From Pantoea wallisii (GTDB lineage Bacteria; Pseudomonadota; Gammaproteobacteria; Enterobacterales; Enterobacteriaceae): a stretch of 54,723 nt of DNA. Where the stretch lies: contig NZ_MLFS01000030.1 of NCBI RefSeq assembly GCF_002095485.1, positions 1 through 54,723 of the forward strand, given 5' to 3'. The notes below the pieces were generated by a model. It made no database searches. It was not told the origin of the DNA and worked only from the letters and a program-made list of their open reading frames with translations. Every line of letters begins with the position of its first letter. Position 1 is the stretch's first letter. Positions 30,241 to 41,112 of the stretch are shown here, piece by piece. Position numbers and translations under genes: made by a program.

Positions 30241-31443
30241 ATGTCGACGAAGTTAGTACTGGTTCTGAACTGCGGCAGCTCTTCTCTTAAGTTTGCCATC
30301 CTTAATCCTGCTTCCGGTGATGAGTACCTTTCCGGTCTGGCAGAGTGCTTCCACTTACCGGAAGCGCGTATCAAATGGAAACTCGACGGCAGCAAACAGG
30401 AAGCGCAACTTGGCGCTGGCGCAGCCCACAGCGAAGCGTTGAACTTCATCGTTAAAACTATTCTGGCACAAAAACCAGAGCTTTCGGCACAAATCGCTGC
30501 AATCGGCCATCGCATCGTACATGGCGGTGAGAAGCTGACCCAGTCTGTGGTGATTGATGAATCCGTTATCCAGGGCATCAAAGACGCCTCATCTTTTGCA
30601 CCGCTGCATAACCCGGCGCACCTGATCGGTATTGATGAAGCGATGAAAAACTTCCCGCATCTCTCCGACAAGAATGTGGCAGTTTTCGATACGGCGTTCC
30701 ATCAGACTATGCCTGAAGAGTCCTATCTCTATGCCCTCCCGTACAAACTGTATAAAGAGCATGGCGTTCGTCGCTATGGCGCGCACGGCACCAGCCACTA
30801 CTATGTGACGCAGGAAGCCGCCAAAATGCTGAACAAGCCGGTGAGCGAACTAAACATCATCACTTGCCATCTGGGCAACGGCGGTTCTGTTTCTGCTATC
30901 CGTAACGGCGAGTGCGTTGATACTTCTATGGGCCTGACCCCACTGGAAGGCCTGGTGATGGGCACCCGCAGCGGCGATATCGATCCGGCCATTATGTTCT
31001 TCCTGCACGATGCGCTCGGCATGAGCGTGGATGCCATCAATAAGCTGCTGACCAAAGAGTCCGGTCTGCTGGGCCTGACCGAAGTCACCAGCGATTGCCG
31101 CTACGTGGAAGATAATTACGCTACCAAAGCAGATGCTAAACGTGCCATGGATGTGTTCTGTCACCGCCTGGCGAAATACATCGGCAGCTATACCGCGCTG
31201 ATGGACGGTCGCCTGGACGCAGTTGTATTTACCGGCGGCATCGGCGAGAACGCGGCCATGGTGCGCGAACTGGCTCTGGGCAAACTGGCGCTGCTGGGCT
31301 TCGAGGTCGATCACGATCGCAACCTCGCTGCGCGTTTCGGCAAGTCCGGCTTTATCAATAAAGAGGGCACGCGCCCGGCAGTGGTGATCCCCACCAATGA
31401 AGAGTGGGTGATTGCGCAGGACGCCGCGCGTCTGACTGCATAA
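30241..31443 (+). CDS. ackA: Acetate kinase
   Basis: Converts acetyl phosphate and ADP to acetate and ATP, 400 residues as in E. coli. ASKHA-fold motifs: the N-terminal phosphate loop [28 protein letters not shown] and the C-terminal [10 protein letters not shown]. First gene of the ackA-pta unit; a strong hairpin separates it from pta. Confidence 0.98.
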   Translation: MSTKLVLVLNCGSSSLKFAILNPASGDEYLSGLAECFHLPEARIKWKLDGSKQEAQLGAGAAHSEALNFIVKTILAQKPELSAQIAAIGHRIVHGGEKLTQSVVIDESVIQGIKDASSFAPLHNPAHLIGIDEAMKNFPHLSDKNVAVFDTAFHQTMPEESYLYALPYKLYKEHGVRRYGAHGTSHYYVTQEAAKMLNKPVSELNIITCHLGNGGSVSAIRNGECVDTSMGLTPLEGLVMGTRSGDIDPAIMFFLHDALGMSVDAINKLLTKESGLLGLTEVTSDCRYVEDNYATKADAKRAMDVFCHRLAKYIGSYTALMDGRLDAVVFTGGIGENAAMVRELALGKLALLGFEVDHDRNLAARFGKSGFINKEGTRPAVVIPTNEEWVIAQDAARLTA

Positions 31444-31450
31444 CGCTTCT

Positions 31451-31482
31451 CTCCGTCAGCTCAGGCTGACGGAGCTGTTTTT
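31451..31482 (+). terminator. Intrinsic terminator or attenuator between ackA and pta
   Basis: Perfect 10-base stem CTCCGTCAGC / GCTGACGGAG with tetraloop TCAG (31451-31474), then CTG and five T. It lies 8 bases after the ackA stop and about 30 before the pta start, and so should reduce pta transcription relative to ackA. Confidence 0.75.
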
Positions 31483-31512
31483 GACACCCTGTAACACCAG
31501 GAGGTTTTAATC

Positions 31513-33657
31513 GTGTCACGTACTATTATGCTCATTCCTACCGGCACCAGCGTCGGCCTGACCAGCGTCAGCCTTGGCGTAATCCGTGCCATGGAGCGCA
31601 AAGGCGTGCGCCTGAGCGTCTTCAAACCGATTGCTCAGCCTCGCGCCGGTGGCGATGCCCCCGATCAGACCACCACCATCATTCGCAAAAACTCCGCCAT
31701 TCCTGCCGCGATACCGCTGCAGATGTCACGCGTTGAGTCGCTGCTGGGTTCAAACCAGCAAGATGTGCTGATGGAAGAGATCATCGCCAACTACCATGCC
31801 AATGCGAAAGATGCCGAAGTGGTGCTGGTTGAAGGTCTGGTGCCAACGCGTAAACATCAGTTTGCCTCCGCGCTTAACTATGAAATTGCCAAGACCCTGA
31901 ACGCCGAGATCGTGTTTGTGATGGCGCTGGGCAACGATTCACCGGCGCAGCTCAAGGAGCGCATCGAGTTAACGCAGAGCAGCTTCGGCGGCAGCAAGAA
32001 CAAAAACATCACGGGCGTGATCATCAACAAACTGAACGCGCCGGTGGATGAGCAAGGCCGTACCCGCCCGGATCTCTCTGAGATTTTCGATGACTCCTCC
32101 AAAGCCAGCATCGCCAACATCGATCCTAAAACGCTGTTTGCTAACAGCCCGCTGCCGGTGCTGGGCTGTGTGCCGTGGAGCTTTGATCTGATCGCCACGC
32201 GCGCCATTGATATGTGCCGCCACCTCAACGCCGAGGTTATTAATGAAGGTGAGATCCAGACGCGCCGCGTCAAATCGGTCACCTTCTGCGCGCGCAGTAT
32301 TCCGCATATGCTGGAGCACTTCCGTCCGGGTTCCCTGCTGGTAACCTCTGCTGACCGTCCTGACGTGCTGCTGGCAGCCTGCCTGGCGGCAATGAACGGC
32401 GTAGAGATTGGCGCCGTACTGCTGACCGGCGGTTACCAGATCGAAGAGCCTATCGCGCGCCTGTGCGAACGCGCCTTCCAGACCGGCCTGCCGGTGTTCA
32501 TGGTGAAAACCAACACCTGGCAGACCTCCCTGAGCCTGCAGAGTTTCAACCTTGAAGTGCCGGCTGACGATACGCAGCGCATCGAGAAAGTGCAGGAGTA
32601 CGTCGCCAGCTTTATCAATGCCGATTGGGTGGAATCGCTCACCGCGACCTCCGAGCGCAGCCGCCGTCTGTCGCCACCGGCCTTCCGTTATCAGCTGACC
32701 GAGCTGGCACGCAAAGCGGGCAAACGCATCGTGCTGCCGGAAGGTGACGAACCGCGTACCGTTAAAGCCGCAGCAATCTGTGCCGAGCGCGGCATTGCTA
32801 CCTGCGTGCTGCTGGGCAATCCGGATGAGATCCAGCGTGTCGCGGCGGCGCAGGGCGTTGAGCTGGGCAAAGGCATTGAGATTGTCGATCCGGCGGTCGT
32901 GCGTGAGAATTACGTGCCACGCCTGGTCGAGCTGCGTAAGAGCAAAGGCATGACCGAAGTGGTTGCGCAGGAGCAGCTGGAAGATAACGTGGTGCTGGGT
33001 ACCATGATGCTGGAGAGCGGCGAAGTTGACGGTCTGGTTTCCGGTGCGGTTCATACCACGGCGAACACCATTCGTCCGCCACTGCAGCTGATCAAAACCG
33101 CGCCAAACAGCTCACTGGTCTCTTCCGTGTTCTTTATGCTGCTGCCAGAGCAGGTGCTGGTTTACGGTGACTGCGCCATTAACCCGGACCCGAATCCGGA
33201 GCAGCTGGCCGAGATCGCCATTCAGTCGGCGGACTCTGCCAAGGCCTTCGGTATCGACCCGCGCGTGGCGATGATCTCCTACTCCACCGGGAACTCCGGT
33301 GCGGGCAGCGACGTGGAAAAAGTACGTGAAGCCACCCGCATCGCCCAGGAGAAACGTCCGGATCTGGTGATCGATGGTCCACTGCAGTATGACGCGGCGA
33401 TCATGGAAGACGTGGCGAAATCCAAAGCGCCAAACTCGGCGGTTGCCGGTCGCGCTACGGTGTTTATCTTCCCGGATCTCAACACCGGTAACACCACTTA
33501 TAAAGCGGTACAGCGCTCGGCGGATCTGATCTCCATCGGTCCGATGCTGCAGGGGATGCGCAAACCGGTCAACGATCTGTCGCGCGGTGCGCTGGTGGAT
33601 GACATCGTCTATACCATCGCCCTGACGGCGATTCAGTCTCAGCAGGCTGAAGGATAA
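31513..33657 (+). CDS. pta: Phosphate acetyltransferase
   Basis: Interconverts acetyl-CoA and acetyl phosphate, 714 residues (E. coli long form). The N-terminal P-loop NTPase-like regulatory region ([15 protein letters not shown]), middle DRTGG domain and C-terminal catalytic domain (about 390-714, [27 protein letters not shown]) are all present. The start is GTG 31513, supported by AGGAGG 8 bases upstream (31499-31504). It is followed by a strong terminator. Confidence 0.98.
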   Translation: MSRTIMLIPTGTSVGLTSVSLGVIRAMERKGVRLSVFKPIAQPRAGGDAPDQTTTIIRKNSAIPAAIPLQMSRVESLLGSNQQDVLMEEIIANYHANAKDAEVVLVEGLVPTRKHQFASALNYEIAKTLNAEIVFVMALGNDSPAQLKERIELTQSSFGGSKNKNITGVIINKLNAPVDEQGRTRPDLSEIFDDSSKASIANIDPKTLFANSPLPVLGCVPWSFDLIATRAIDMCRHLNAEVINEGEIQTRRVKSVTFCARSIPHMLEHFRPGSLLVTSADRPDVLLAACLAAMNGVEIGAVLLTGGYQIEEPIARLCERAFQTGLPVFMVKTNTWQTSLSLQSFNLEVPADDTQRIEKVQEYVASFINADWVESLTATSERSRRLSPPAFRYQLTELARKAGKRIVLPEGDEPRTVKAAAICAERGIATCVLLGNPDEIQRVAAAQGVELGKGIEIVDPAVVRENYVPRLVELRKSKGMTEVVAQEQLEDNVVLGTMMLESGEVDGLVSGAVHTTANTIRPPLQLIKTAPNSSLVSSVFFMLLPEQVLVYGDCAINPDPNPEQLAEIAIQSADSAKAFGIDPRVAMISYSTGNSGAGSDVEKVREATRIAQEKRPDLVIDGPLQYDAAIMEDVAKSKAPNSAVAGRATVFIFPDLNTGNTTYKAVQRSADLISIGPMLQGMRKPVNDLSRGALVDDIVYTIALTAIQSQQAEG

Positions 33658-33675
33658 CCTCCGCTCCTGCTGCTC

Positions 33676-33704
33676 AAAAGCACGCCTTACGGGCGTGCTT
33701 TTTT
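33676..33704 (+). terminator. Intrinsic terminator of ackA-pta
   Basis: Stem AGCACGCC / GGCGTGCT (33679-33686 / 33692-33699) with a 5-base loop and six T, extended by an upstream A-run that pairs with the T-run. It sits 20 bases after the pta stop. Confidence 0.92.
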
Positions 33705-33806
33705 ATTTCCGCGACGCTGCCGTCATGGTGAGCATTGCAGGCACTGGCAAAAATTCAGCCGCGCGCTAACACTGATATCACGCTCCCGTGACTTACGAGG
33801 TCAATA

Positions 33807-35063
33807 ATGAACAGTGATGTGCATAGCCGTCGGCTGCAGGCCACGCCGCGTGGCGTTGGCGTGATGTGTGATTTCTTTGCGGTAAAAGCAGAAAACGCCA
33901 CGCTGTGGGATCAGCATGGCCGGGAGTACATCGATTTTGCTGCCGGTATTGCCGTGCTGAATACCGGTCACCGTCATCCAAAAGTGATGGCTGCTGTGGA
34001 GCAGCAGCTGGCATGTTTTACCCATACCGCGTTTCAGATTGTGCCGTATGAGAACTATATCCACCTCGCTGAACGCCTCAATGCGCTGGTGCCGATCGGC
34101 GGTGCGGTGAAAACCACCTTCTTTTCCAGTGGCGCAGAGGCGGTGGAGAACGCGGTAAAGATTGCGCGCGCCGCCACCGGCCGTCCCGGCGTGATCGCCT
34201 TTACCGGCGCGTTTCATGGCCGCACCAACATGACGATGGCGTTAACCGGCAAAGTGGTCCCCTATAAAACCGGCTTTGGCCCCTTTGCCAGCCCGGTGTT
34301 TCACGCCCGCTATCCGAACGCCTTGCACAACGTGAGCGTGCAGGATGCGCTGGAGAGCCTCGACGCCATTCTCCGCAGCGATATCAGCCCGCAGCAGGTA
34401 GCCGCAATCATCTTTGAACCGGTTCAGGGTGAAGGCGGTTTTTATGTAGCACCGCCTGAATTTGTTACCGCGCTGCGTGCGCTCTGTGATAGCCACGGTA
34501 TCGTTTTGATTGTTGACGAAATCCAGACGGGCTTTGCGCGTACCGGTAAGCTGTTTGCCAGCGAATATTACGCAGTGGAACCGGATTTGATCACTATGGC
34601 GAAAAGCCTGGCGGGCGGTTTCCCGCTGTCGGCCGTTGCCGGACGCGCGGCGATCATGGATGCACCAGAACCGGGCGGACTGGGCGGCACCTACGCCGGT
34701 AGCCCACCGGCCGTTGCCGCCGCGCACGCGGTGCTGGATGTCATCGCCGAAGAGCAGCTGTGCGCACGCGCTAATCAGCTTGGCGCGCAGTTAACGGAGG
34801 CGTTAAACGGCGCCGGATGTCGGGCGCTGGCTGAAGTACGCGGCTATGGCTCGATGATTGCTGCCGAGTTTAATGATGCCAGCGGCAGGCCTTCACCGGA
34901 TATCGCCAAAACCATCCAGCAGCAAGCGCTGGCGCAGGGGCTGATTTTGCTGACCTGTGGCATACACGGTAACGTGATTCGTTTTCTCTATCCGCTCACT
35001 ATACCCGCGCCACAGTTTAGCCAGGCGCTGAATATCATTACGCAGATTGTTCGCCAGCACTGA
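33807..35063 (+). CDS. puuE: 4-aminobutyrate aminotransferase, PuuE-like
   Basis: Class III PLP aminotransferase of 418 residues, closest by eye to E. coli PuuE (421): shared RRL-ATPRGVGVMC N-terminus, FFSSGAEAVENAVKIARA and GGLGGTYAGSP. The PLP lysine is Lys266 in TMAKSLAGGFPLS and DEIQTGFARTGK precedes it. It probably transfers the amino group of GABA to 2-oxoglutarate. GabT is a close alternative and the substrate is not proven. It occupies the place where E. coli has yfcC, alone after the pta terminator. RBS ACGAGG; a small inverted repeat TCACG / CGTGA (33778-33791) lies just upstream. Confidence 0.82.
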   Translation: MNSDVHSRRLQATPRGVGVMCDFFAVKAENATLWDQHGREYIDFAAGIAVLNTGHRHPKVMAAVEQQLACFTHTAFQIVPYENYIHLAERLNALVPIGGAVKTTFFSSGAEAVENAVKIARAATGRPGVIAFTGAFHGRTNMTMALTGKVVPYKTGFGPFASPVFHARYPNALHNVSVQDALESLDAILRSDISPQQVAAIIFEPVQGEGGFYVAPPEFVTALRALCDSHGIVLIVDEIQTGFARTGKLFASEYYAVEPDLITMAKSLAGGFPLSAVAGRAAIMDAPEPGGLGGTYAGSPPAVAAAHAVLDVIAEEQLCARANQLGAQLTEALNGAGCRALAEVRGYGSMIAAEFNDASGRPSPDIAKTIQQQALAQGLILLTCGIHGNVIRFLYPLTIPAPQFSQALNIITQIVRQH

Positions 35064-35102
35064 TGTTGTGCTTCAGGTAGTAAGAAGAAGGGATATCGGT
35101 AT

Positions 35103-35122
35103 GGCGGTCCGTCAGGACCGCC
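35103..35122. terminator. Hairpin between convergent puuE and yfcD
   Basis: Perfect 8-base stem GGCGGTCC / GGACCGCC with loop GTCA. No T-run on either side. Confidence 0.5.
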
Positions 35123-35169
35123 AGCACGGCAGGGCTCACCCTTTCAGGGCGAGTTGCTGCTGCAGCGTG

Positions 35170-35688
35170 TCAGGCATCGCCATTACGGCTCAGCCATAGC
35201 GACAGCGCTTTCAGGGAGTCGTCGGTGAACTCATCACAGCGGGCGGTGATCTCTTCGGGGGTCATCCAGAAGATCTCATCCACCTCCTCCTCCTGCATCG
35301 CAAACGGGCCATGTGATACGCAGCTGAACAAGCCGCCCCACACGCGACAGTGTTTATCTTCGAAATAGAACATACCGTGTTCAGCAAAAGGCACAGCAGC
35401 GATGCCCAGCTCCTCTTCCGCTTCGCGTCGGGCAGACTCCAGCAGATCTTCCCCGCTCTGCACCACACCGCCGGCGGTGGCATCCAGCTTGCCAGGCATA
35501 AAATCTTTGGTCTCAGTACGACGCTGCACCAGAATTTTACCCATGCCGTCATGCACCACAATATAGGTGGCGCGGTGACGCAGACACTGCGCGCGCATCT
35601 GCGCCCGGCTGGCCTGCGCAATCACTTCGTTCTCTTCGCTGACGATATCAACCCACTCAATACCGTCACCTGCCGCTTGATCCACCAT
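35170..35688 (-). CDS. yfcD: Nudix hydrolase YfcD
   Basis: 172 residues, homologue of E. coli YfcD (180). A complete Nudix box GX5EX7REUXEEXGU spans residues 74-96 (Gly74, Glu80, Arg88-Glu89, Glu92-Glu93). A hallmark [19 protein letters not shown] precedes it. The physiological substrate is unknown. Convergent with puuE; yfcF lies 105 bases upstream on the same strand. Confidence 0.94.
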   Translation of the reverse strand: MVDQAAGDGIEWVDIVSEENEVIAQASRAQMRAQCLRHRATYIVVHDGMGKILVQRRTETKDFMPGKLDATAGGVVQSGEDLLESARREAEEELGIAAVPFAEHGMFYFEDKHCRVWGGLFSCVSHGPFAMQEEEVDEIFWMTPEEITARCDEFTDDSLKALSLWLSRNGDA

Positions 35689-35793
35689 CCGTAACCCTTT
35701 CTCTGTTTTCGGCGTGCCCAGGCACGCGCCTGTTTGCGATGCTTTATTAGAATGAGCGCTAAGGTAAAGCGTTCTTTTCGCCGCCGCAAGGTT

Positions 35794-36471
<678 letters not shown>

Positions 36472-36597
36472 TTACCGACTTTTCCGCACTAAGGCAATGG
36501 TTGCGCTGGTCGGATCTTTCCCGCTGCGCCAGCGTAAACTTTCCCTTTTTCATCATAAGCGTAAGCACAGTCACGTTGTGCGCGCGCTTCTCTTCTA

Positions 36598-36613
36598 TGC
36601 TCAATCCTGAGCA
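36598..36613 (+). promoter_or_regulatory. Hairpin in the yfcH leader
   Basis: Stem TGCTCA / TGAGCA with loop ATCC, followed by an A-rich stretch and GGGAGG, the yfcH ribosome-binding site 7 bases before its ATG. Its role is uncertain. Confidence 0.35.
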
Positions 36614-36639
36614 AATAAAAAATTCCAGGGAGGCTCAAC

Positions 36640-37554
36640 ATGCATCTGCTTATTACCGGCGGTACCGGCCTGATTGGCCGCCACCTCATTCCGCGCCTGC
36701 TGCAGCTTGGCCATCAGGTGAATGTGGTAACGCGTGATGTCGCGGCCGCGCGTGACAAACTTGACCCGCGCGTCATGCTCTGGTCAGGGCTTAACCAGCA
36801 AACGGATCTGAACGGTATCGACGGGGTAATCAACCTGGCGGGCGAACCGATCGCTGATAAGCGCTGGACCGAACAGCAAAAGCAGCGTCTGTGTGAAAGC
36901 CGCTGGCAAATCACCGAGCAGATCGTCTCGCTGATTCACGCCAGCCGCACGCCGCCCGCCTTTCTCATCTCCGGCTCCGCCACCGGTTTTTACGGTGACA
37001 CGGGTGAGCTGGTCGTGACGGAGGACGATCCCGGTCACGATGAGTTTACGCATACGCTGTGCGATCGCTGGGAACAGCTGGCGCTGAAAGCAGAAAGCCC
37101 CAACACGCGCGTATGCCTGCTGCGCACTGGCGTGGTGCTGGCAAAAGAGGGCGGCGCGCTGGCAAAAATGAAGCTGCCGTTCAAACTGGGGGTTGGCGGA
37201 CCCATCGGCAGCGGCAAGCAGTATCTGCCGTGGATTCATATCGACGATATGGTCAATGCCATATTATGGCTGGTGGATAACCGCCAACTGCGTGGCCCCT
37301 TCAACATGGTGGCGCCTTACGCGGTACGCAATGAGCAGTTTGCCGCCACGCTCGGCCACGTTATGCATCGCCCGGCGTTTATGCGTACGCCTGCCAGCGC
37401 CATAAAACTGATGATGGGTGAATCCGCCGTGCTGGTGTTAGGTGGTCAGCATGTGCTGCCAAAACGGCTGGAGGAGTCTGGTTTCGGCTTTCGCTGGTAC
37501 GATTTGCAGGAAGCGCTGCAGGACGTAGCGGGATCGTCGTCCCACCCGTCCTGA
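36640..37554 (+). CDS. yfcH: NAD(P)-binding epimerase family protein YfcH (TIGR01777)
   Basis: 304 residues (E. coli YfcH 297). Rossmann motif TGGTGLIG at residues 6-13, then [12 protein letters not shown] and [10 protein letters not shown] typical of the SDR39U1/YfcH group. The reaction is unknown. A strong GGGAGG ribosome-binding site precedes ATG 36640. In E. coli the gene follows folX, which is missing here. Its stop is 3 bases from the stop of the convergent dehydrogenase gene. Confidence 0.93.
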   Translation: MHLLITGGTGLIGRHLIPRLLQLGHQVNVVTRDVAAARDKLDPRVMLWSGLNQQTDLNGIDGVINLAGEPIADKRWTEQQKQRLCESRWQITEQIVSLIHASRTPPAFLISGSATGFYGDTGELVVTEDDPGHDEFTHTLCDRWEQLALKAESPNTRVCLLRTGVVLAKEGGALAKMKLPFKLGVGGPIGSGKQYLPWIHIDDMVNAILWLVDNRQLRGPFNMVAPYAVRNEQFAATLGHVMHRPAFMRTPASAIKLMMGESAVLVLGGQHVLPKRLEESGFGFRWYDLQEALQDVAGSSSHPS

Positions 37555-37557
37555 GCT

Positions 37558-38322
37558 TCAGGCCTGTTTTGGCTGCCCGTTTGATGCAGTGATGCCGCCA
37601 TCAACCGGCAGGTTTACGCCGGTGATGTAGCGTGCATCATCGCTGGCAATAAACGCAATCGCACTGGCGATATCATCCGGCTGGCCCGCCCGGCGTAGCG
37701 GGATGCGGTCGTAAAAGCGCGCCAGCAGCGCCTCATCGTCCTGCATATCTTCCGTCAGATCGGTAAAGGTAAAGCCCGGACAGATAGCGTTCACGCGCAC
37801 GCCGTCAGCGCCGTAATCCATGGCCAGCGCGCGGGTAAAGTTAGTCACTGCGCCTTTGGCCGCATTGTAAACGCTCATCCCCCAGTCACCGCCCATTCCG
37901 GAAACCGAAGAGATATTAACGACGTTGCCTTTACTGCTAAGCAGCGCAGGCATGAAAAAGTGGGTGCAGTGGAAGACACCATCCAGGTCCACGCTCATCA
38001 GCGTTTTCCAGTCCTCAATCGAGACTTCATGAATTTTGCCCTGCACCACGCTACCCGCGTTGTTGACCAGCACGTCGGTGCGGCCATAGGTGCGCTGTAC
38101 CTGCTCTGCCAGCTGCCGCACCTGCTCTGCATCAGCCACATCACAGGAGAGAGCCAGATGCTGCCCCGCCGCCAGCGTGCTTTTGACCTTTTCCAGCTTC
38201 TCCTGCGTTCTGCCTACCAGCACTACAGAAGCGCCCTCATGGGCAAAGCGCTGCGCCGCAGCGGCACCAATACCTGAACCTGCGCCCGTAATGACGACAA
38301 CTTTCTGTGAAAAGCGCGACAT
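37558..38322 (-). CDS. Short-chain dehydrogenase/reductase
   Basis: Classical SDR of 254 residues: cofactor motif TGAGSGIG (12-19), structural NNAG (87-90), catalytic Ser near 139-141 and Tyr152-x3-Lys156, and the C-terminal GVNLPVDGG. Asp/Arg pattern after the second strand (VGRT) is compatible with NADP but does not settle cofactor choice. The substrate is unknown; relatives act on sugars, polyols and 3-oxoacyl groups. Position between yfcH and a gluconate-type dehydrogenase operon hints at carbohydrate oxidation, which is inference only. AGGAGG-like RBS before ATG 38322. Confidence 0.88.
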   Translation of the reverse strand: MSRFSQKVVVITGAGSGIGAAAAQRFAHEGASVVLVGRTQEKLEKVKSTLAAGQHLALSCDVADAEQVRQLAEQVQRTYGRTDVLVNNAGSVVQGKIHEVSIEDWKTLMSVDLDGVFHCTHFFMPALLSSKGNVVNISSVSGMGGDWGMSVYNAAKGAVTNFTRALAMDYGADGVRVNAICPGFTFTDLTEDMQDDEALLARFYDRIPLRRAGQPDDIASAIAFIASDDARYITGVNLPVDGGITASNGQPKQA

Positions 38323-38530
38323 ATCTCCTCCTGAATAAATGGCTGTTGTGAGGGTTAAGCCTGGCAGCCCCGCGTCTCACTTCAAGCGAAGCCGGTGCTG
38401 ACTGGTCACGGGTTAGCCTTCGCAGCATCATGATCAAATAGTGCACTTTTTTGTATGGTTATTTGTTGCCTGCTGCGGGTGCGTCTACTTTTAACATTCA
38501 CCTTTAAAAAATTTACAAAAGCTTAATAAC

Positions 38531-38562
38531 CGGCCGTTTTTATTTACATCAGCGTACGGCCG
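38531..38562. promoter_or_regulatory. Inverted repeat upstream of the gluconate-type dehydrogenase operon
   Basis: CGGCCGT (38531-38537) and ACGGCCG (38556-38562), two self-complementary GC-rich boxes 26 bases apart in otherwise AT-rich DNA, 35-65 bases before the operon start. Either a two-site operator or a long hairpin. Confidence 0.4.
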
Positions 38563-38595
38563 ATTGGTCTGCATTTTTTACTCTGTCAGGAAGCA

Positions 38596-39351
38596 ATGAT
38601 GAAAAAGAGAGCAAAAACCCTGCCCGGGGTGACCCGACGGCAGGTCTTGACCTGGTCAACGCTGGGCGTGGCCGCCAGCGTGTCGCAGGTCGCAGACGCG
38701 GTCTCCCTGAAGGGCTCGCCCGGCTGGACGCCCTTCTCTGATAATCCGCCCGAGCAGTTCACGCATCAGGGCTGGCTGTTCTTCACCGATGAGGAGGCGC
38801 GCACCGTTGAGGCCATCGTCGACAGGCTTATCCCGGCCGACGACCTGAGCGTGGGCGGTAAAGAGGCGGGCTGTGCAATCTTTATTGATCGCCAGCTACA
38901 CGGCTTCTACGGCACGTTCGAACGCCTCTATATGCAGGGTCCCTTTCAGGAGGGCACCACGGAACAGGGCGATCAGTCGCCGCTGGTGCCGCAGCAGCGC
39001 TACCGCAAAGGGCTGGCGGCGCTCAATCGCTACGTGCAGCAAACCTCAAAAAAGAACTTTGTGGATCTGACACCCGCGCAGCAGGATGCGCTGCTGGAGG
39101 CGATGGAGGCCGGTAAGGTGCACTTTACGGACTTCGATGCGCAATCGCTGTTCCTTGAAGTGCTGAATAACACCATGGAGGGCTTCTTTGCCGATCCGGT
39201 CTACGGCGGTAATAAAGAGATGGTGTCATGGAAGATGCTGGGGTTCCCCGGTGCGCGCTATGACTATCGTGACTACATCGAACGGCACAATGAAGATCTC
39301 AAATTTGAACCTATCAGCATTACGCAATGGAAAGCAGGTGATCAGCGATGA
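38596..39351 (+). CDS. Gluconate 2-dehydrogenase subunit 3 (gamma) family protein
   Basis: 251 residues with a twin-arginine signal (TRRQVLTW, residues 13-20; likely cleavage after ADA near 36). The mature part (FFTDEEARTVEAIVDRLIPADD, ARYDYRDY) matches the small subunit of membrane-bound FAD-dependent gluconate/2-ketogluconate dehydrogenases. In relatives this subunit carries the Tat signal that exports the flavoprotein partner, which itself lacks a signal, as here. AGGAAG precedes ATG 38596. It overlaps the large-subunit gene by 4 bases. Confidence 0.9.
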   Translation: MMKKRAKTLPGVTRRQVLTWSTLGVAASVSQVADAVSLKGSPGWTPFSDNPPEQFTHQGWLFFTDEEARTVEAIVDRLIPADDLSVGGKEAGCAIFIDRQLHGFYGTFERLYMQGPFQEGTTEQGDQSPLVPQQRYRKGLAALNRYVQQTSKKNFVDLTPAQQDALLEAMEAGKVHFTDFDAQSLFLEVLNNTMEGFFADPVYGGNKEMVSWKMLGFPGARYDYRDYIERHNEDLKFEPISITQWKAGDQR

Positions 39352-41112
39352 AAAAACTACCGAAAACGGATGTGGTAGTGATCGGCCTTGGCTGGGCGGG
39401 ATCGATCATTGCCAATGAGCTGGCAGACGAAGGGCTGGAGGTCATTGGCATTGAGCGCGGCCCGTGGCGCGATACCGCACGCGATTTTAATATCGGCACC
39501 GTGACCGATGAGCTGCGCTATGTGATGCGCGAGGAGCTGATGCTGCGTACCCGCCAGAATACCTGCACCGTGCGCAACAATCCTGCGCAGACCGCGCTGC
39601 CCATGCGGACCTGGGGATCGTTTCATCCCGGCAACGGTACCGGCGGTGCCGGCAACCACTGGGCGGGCATTACGTTCCGCTTTCAGCCGGAGGAGTTCCG
39701 TCTGAAAAGTCATCTGACAGAGCGTTACGGTGCGAAGGCGATACCGGACGAACTGGTGCTACAGGACTGGGGCACCAGCTGGGAAGAGATGGAGCCGCAC
39801 TACATGCAGTTTGAGCGGGTCGCCGGCACCTCCGGCTATGCCGGTAATATCAATGGCGAGAAGCGCGCAGGCGGCAACCCCTTTGAGGGCGCACGGTCGG
39901 CCGACTACCCCCACGCCGCCGCTGCGCCAGCCCTATGGGCCGACGCTGTTTGCCGGGGCGGCAAAGAATTTGGGCTATCAGCCGTTTCCGGTGCCCTCCT
40001 CGCTGGTCTCAGAGGCGTACACCAATCCCTATGGTGTCACCATGGGCCCGTGCACCTTCTGCGGGTTCTGCACCAACTACGGCTGTGCCAACTACTCCAA
40101 GGCCAGCGCCATCACCACCATCCTGCCTGCGCTGATGCGCAAAGAGAACTTCACGGCGCAGACCAACTGTGAGGTACTGGAGGTGCTGACGGACTCGACG
40201 GGCAAGCGGGCGACCGGCGTGACCTATATCGACTCCTCCGGTGATAAGTGGGAGCAACCCGCCGATCTGGTGATTGTCGCTGCCTTCACCTTTGAGAACG
40301 TGCGCCTGATGCTGCTCTCCGGCATCGGTGAAGCGTACGATCCGGTCACAAATAAGGGCACCACCGGGCGCAATTATGCCTACCAGACCGCTAATGGCGT
40401 TACGCTGTTTTTCGATAACAAAAACTTCAACCCTTTCATTGGTGCCGGCGCGGTGGGCATGGGCATTGATGAGTTTAACAATGACAACTTCGACCATAGC
40501 GGGCTCGGCTTCTTTGGTGGCGGCAGTATCCGCGTAACGCCCATCGGGTCGGCGCCGATTGGCTACCGTCCGCTGCCGCCCAACACGCCTAAATGGGGAT
40601 CGAAATGGAAGCGTGCGTTAAAAGATAACTATCTCAGCACCATGTCTATTGGCTGTGAGGCGAGCAGCTACACCACGCGCACTAACTATTTGTCGCTCGA
40701 TCCCAACTACAAAGATCCCCATGGCCGGCCGCTGCTGCGTATCACCTTCGACTTTGCGGAAAACGATCTGAAGATGGCGCAGTACTGCACGGGCAAAGTG
40801 GCGGAGATTGCCAAATCGATGAATCCGCGTGAAATGATCGTCAAACCGATGACGGGTCACTGGAGCAGCGTGCCCTATCAATCTTCGCATGTGGTCGGCG
40901 GATTTATTATGGGCAGCGATCCCTCTACCAGTTCCGTTAACAAGCATCTGCAGGTGTGGGATGTGCCGAACCTGTTTGTGGTGGGCGCCTCCGCCTTTCC
41001 CCAGAATCCGGGTTACAACCCGACCGGCACCGTCGGCGCGCTGGCGTTTAAAGCCGCCCATGCGATCCGCCACGTTTACCTCAAGCGTCCGGGGGAGATG
41101 ATCAGCGCATGA
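39348..41112 (+). CDS. FAD-dependent gluconate-type dehydrogenase large subunit (GMC family), frameshifted as sequenced
   Basis: GMC oxidoreductase flavoprotein oxidising gluconate or 2-ketogluconate in the periplasm and passing electrons to the cytochrome c subunit. FAD-binding VVVIGLGWAGSIIANEL lies near the N-terminus; the C-terminal GMC block is NPGYNPTGTVGALAFKAA. A cysteine cluster CTFCGFCTNYGC (Cys235, 238, 241, 246 in the repaired frame) resembles the Fe-S-binding region reported in related bacterial FAD-glucose dehydrogenases. The frame is broken by one extra C in the run 39908-39912; four C give SADYPTPPLRQPYGPTLF and a 587-residue protein. No signal peptide, so it is presumably exported with subunit 3. 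Gluconate versus ketogluconate or another sugar cannot be decided. Confidence 0.9.

Noticed and set aside
31969..33054. 361-codon minus-strand ORF opposite pta
   Set aside because: Antisense shadow of Pta with biased composition and no homology recognised.
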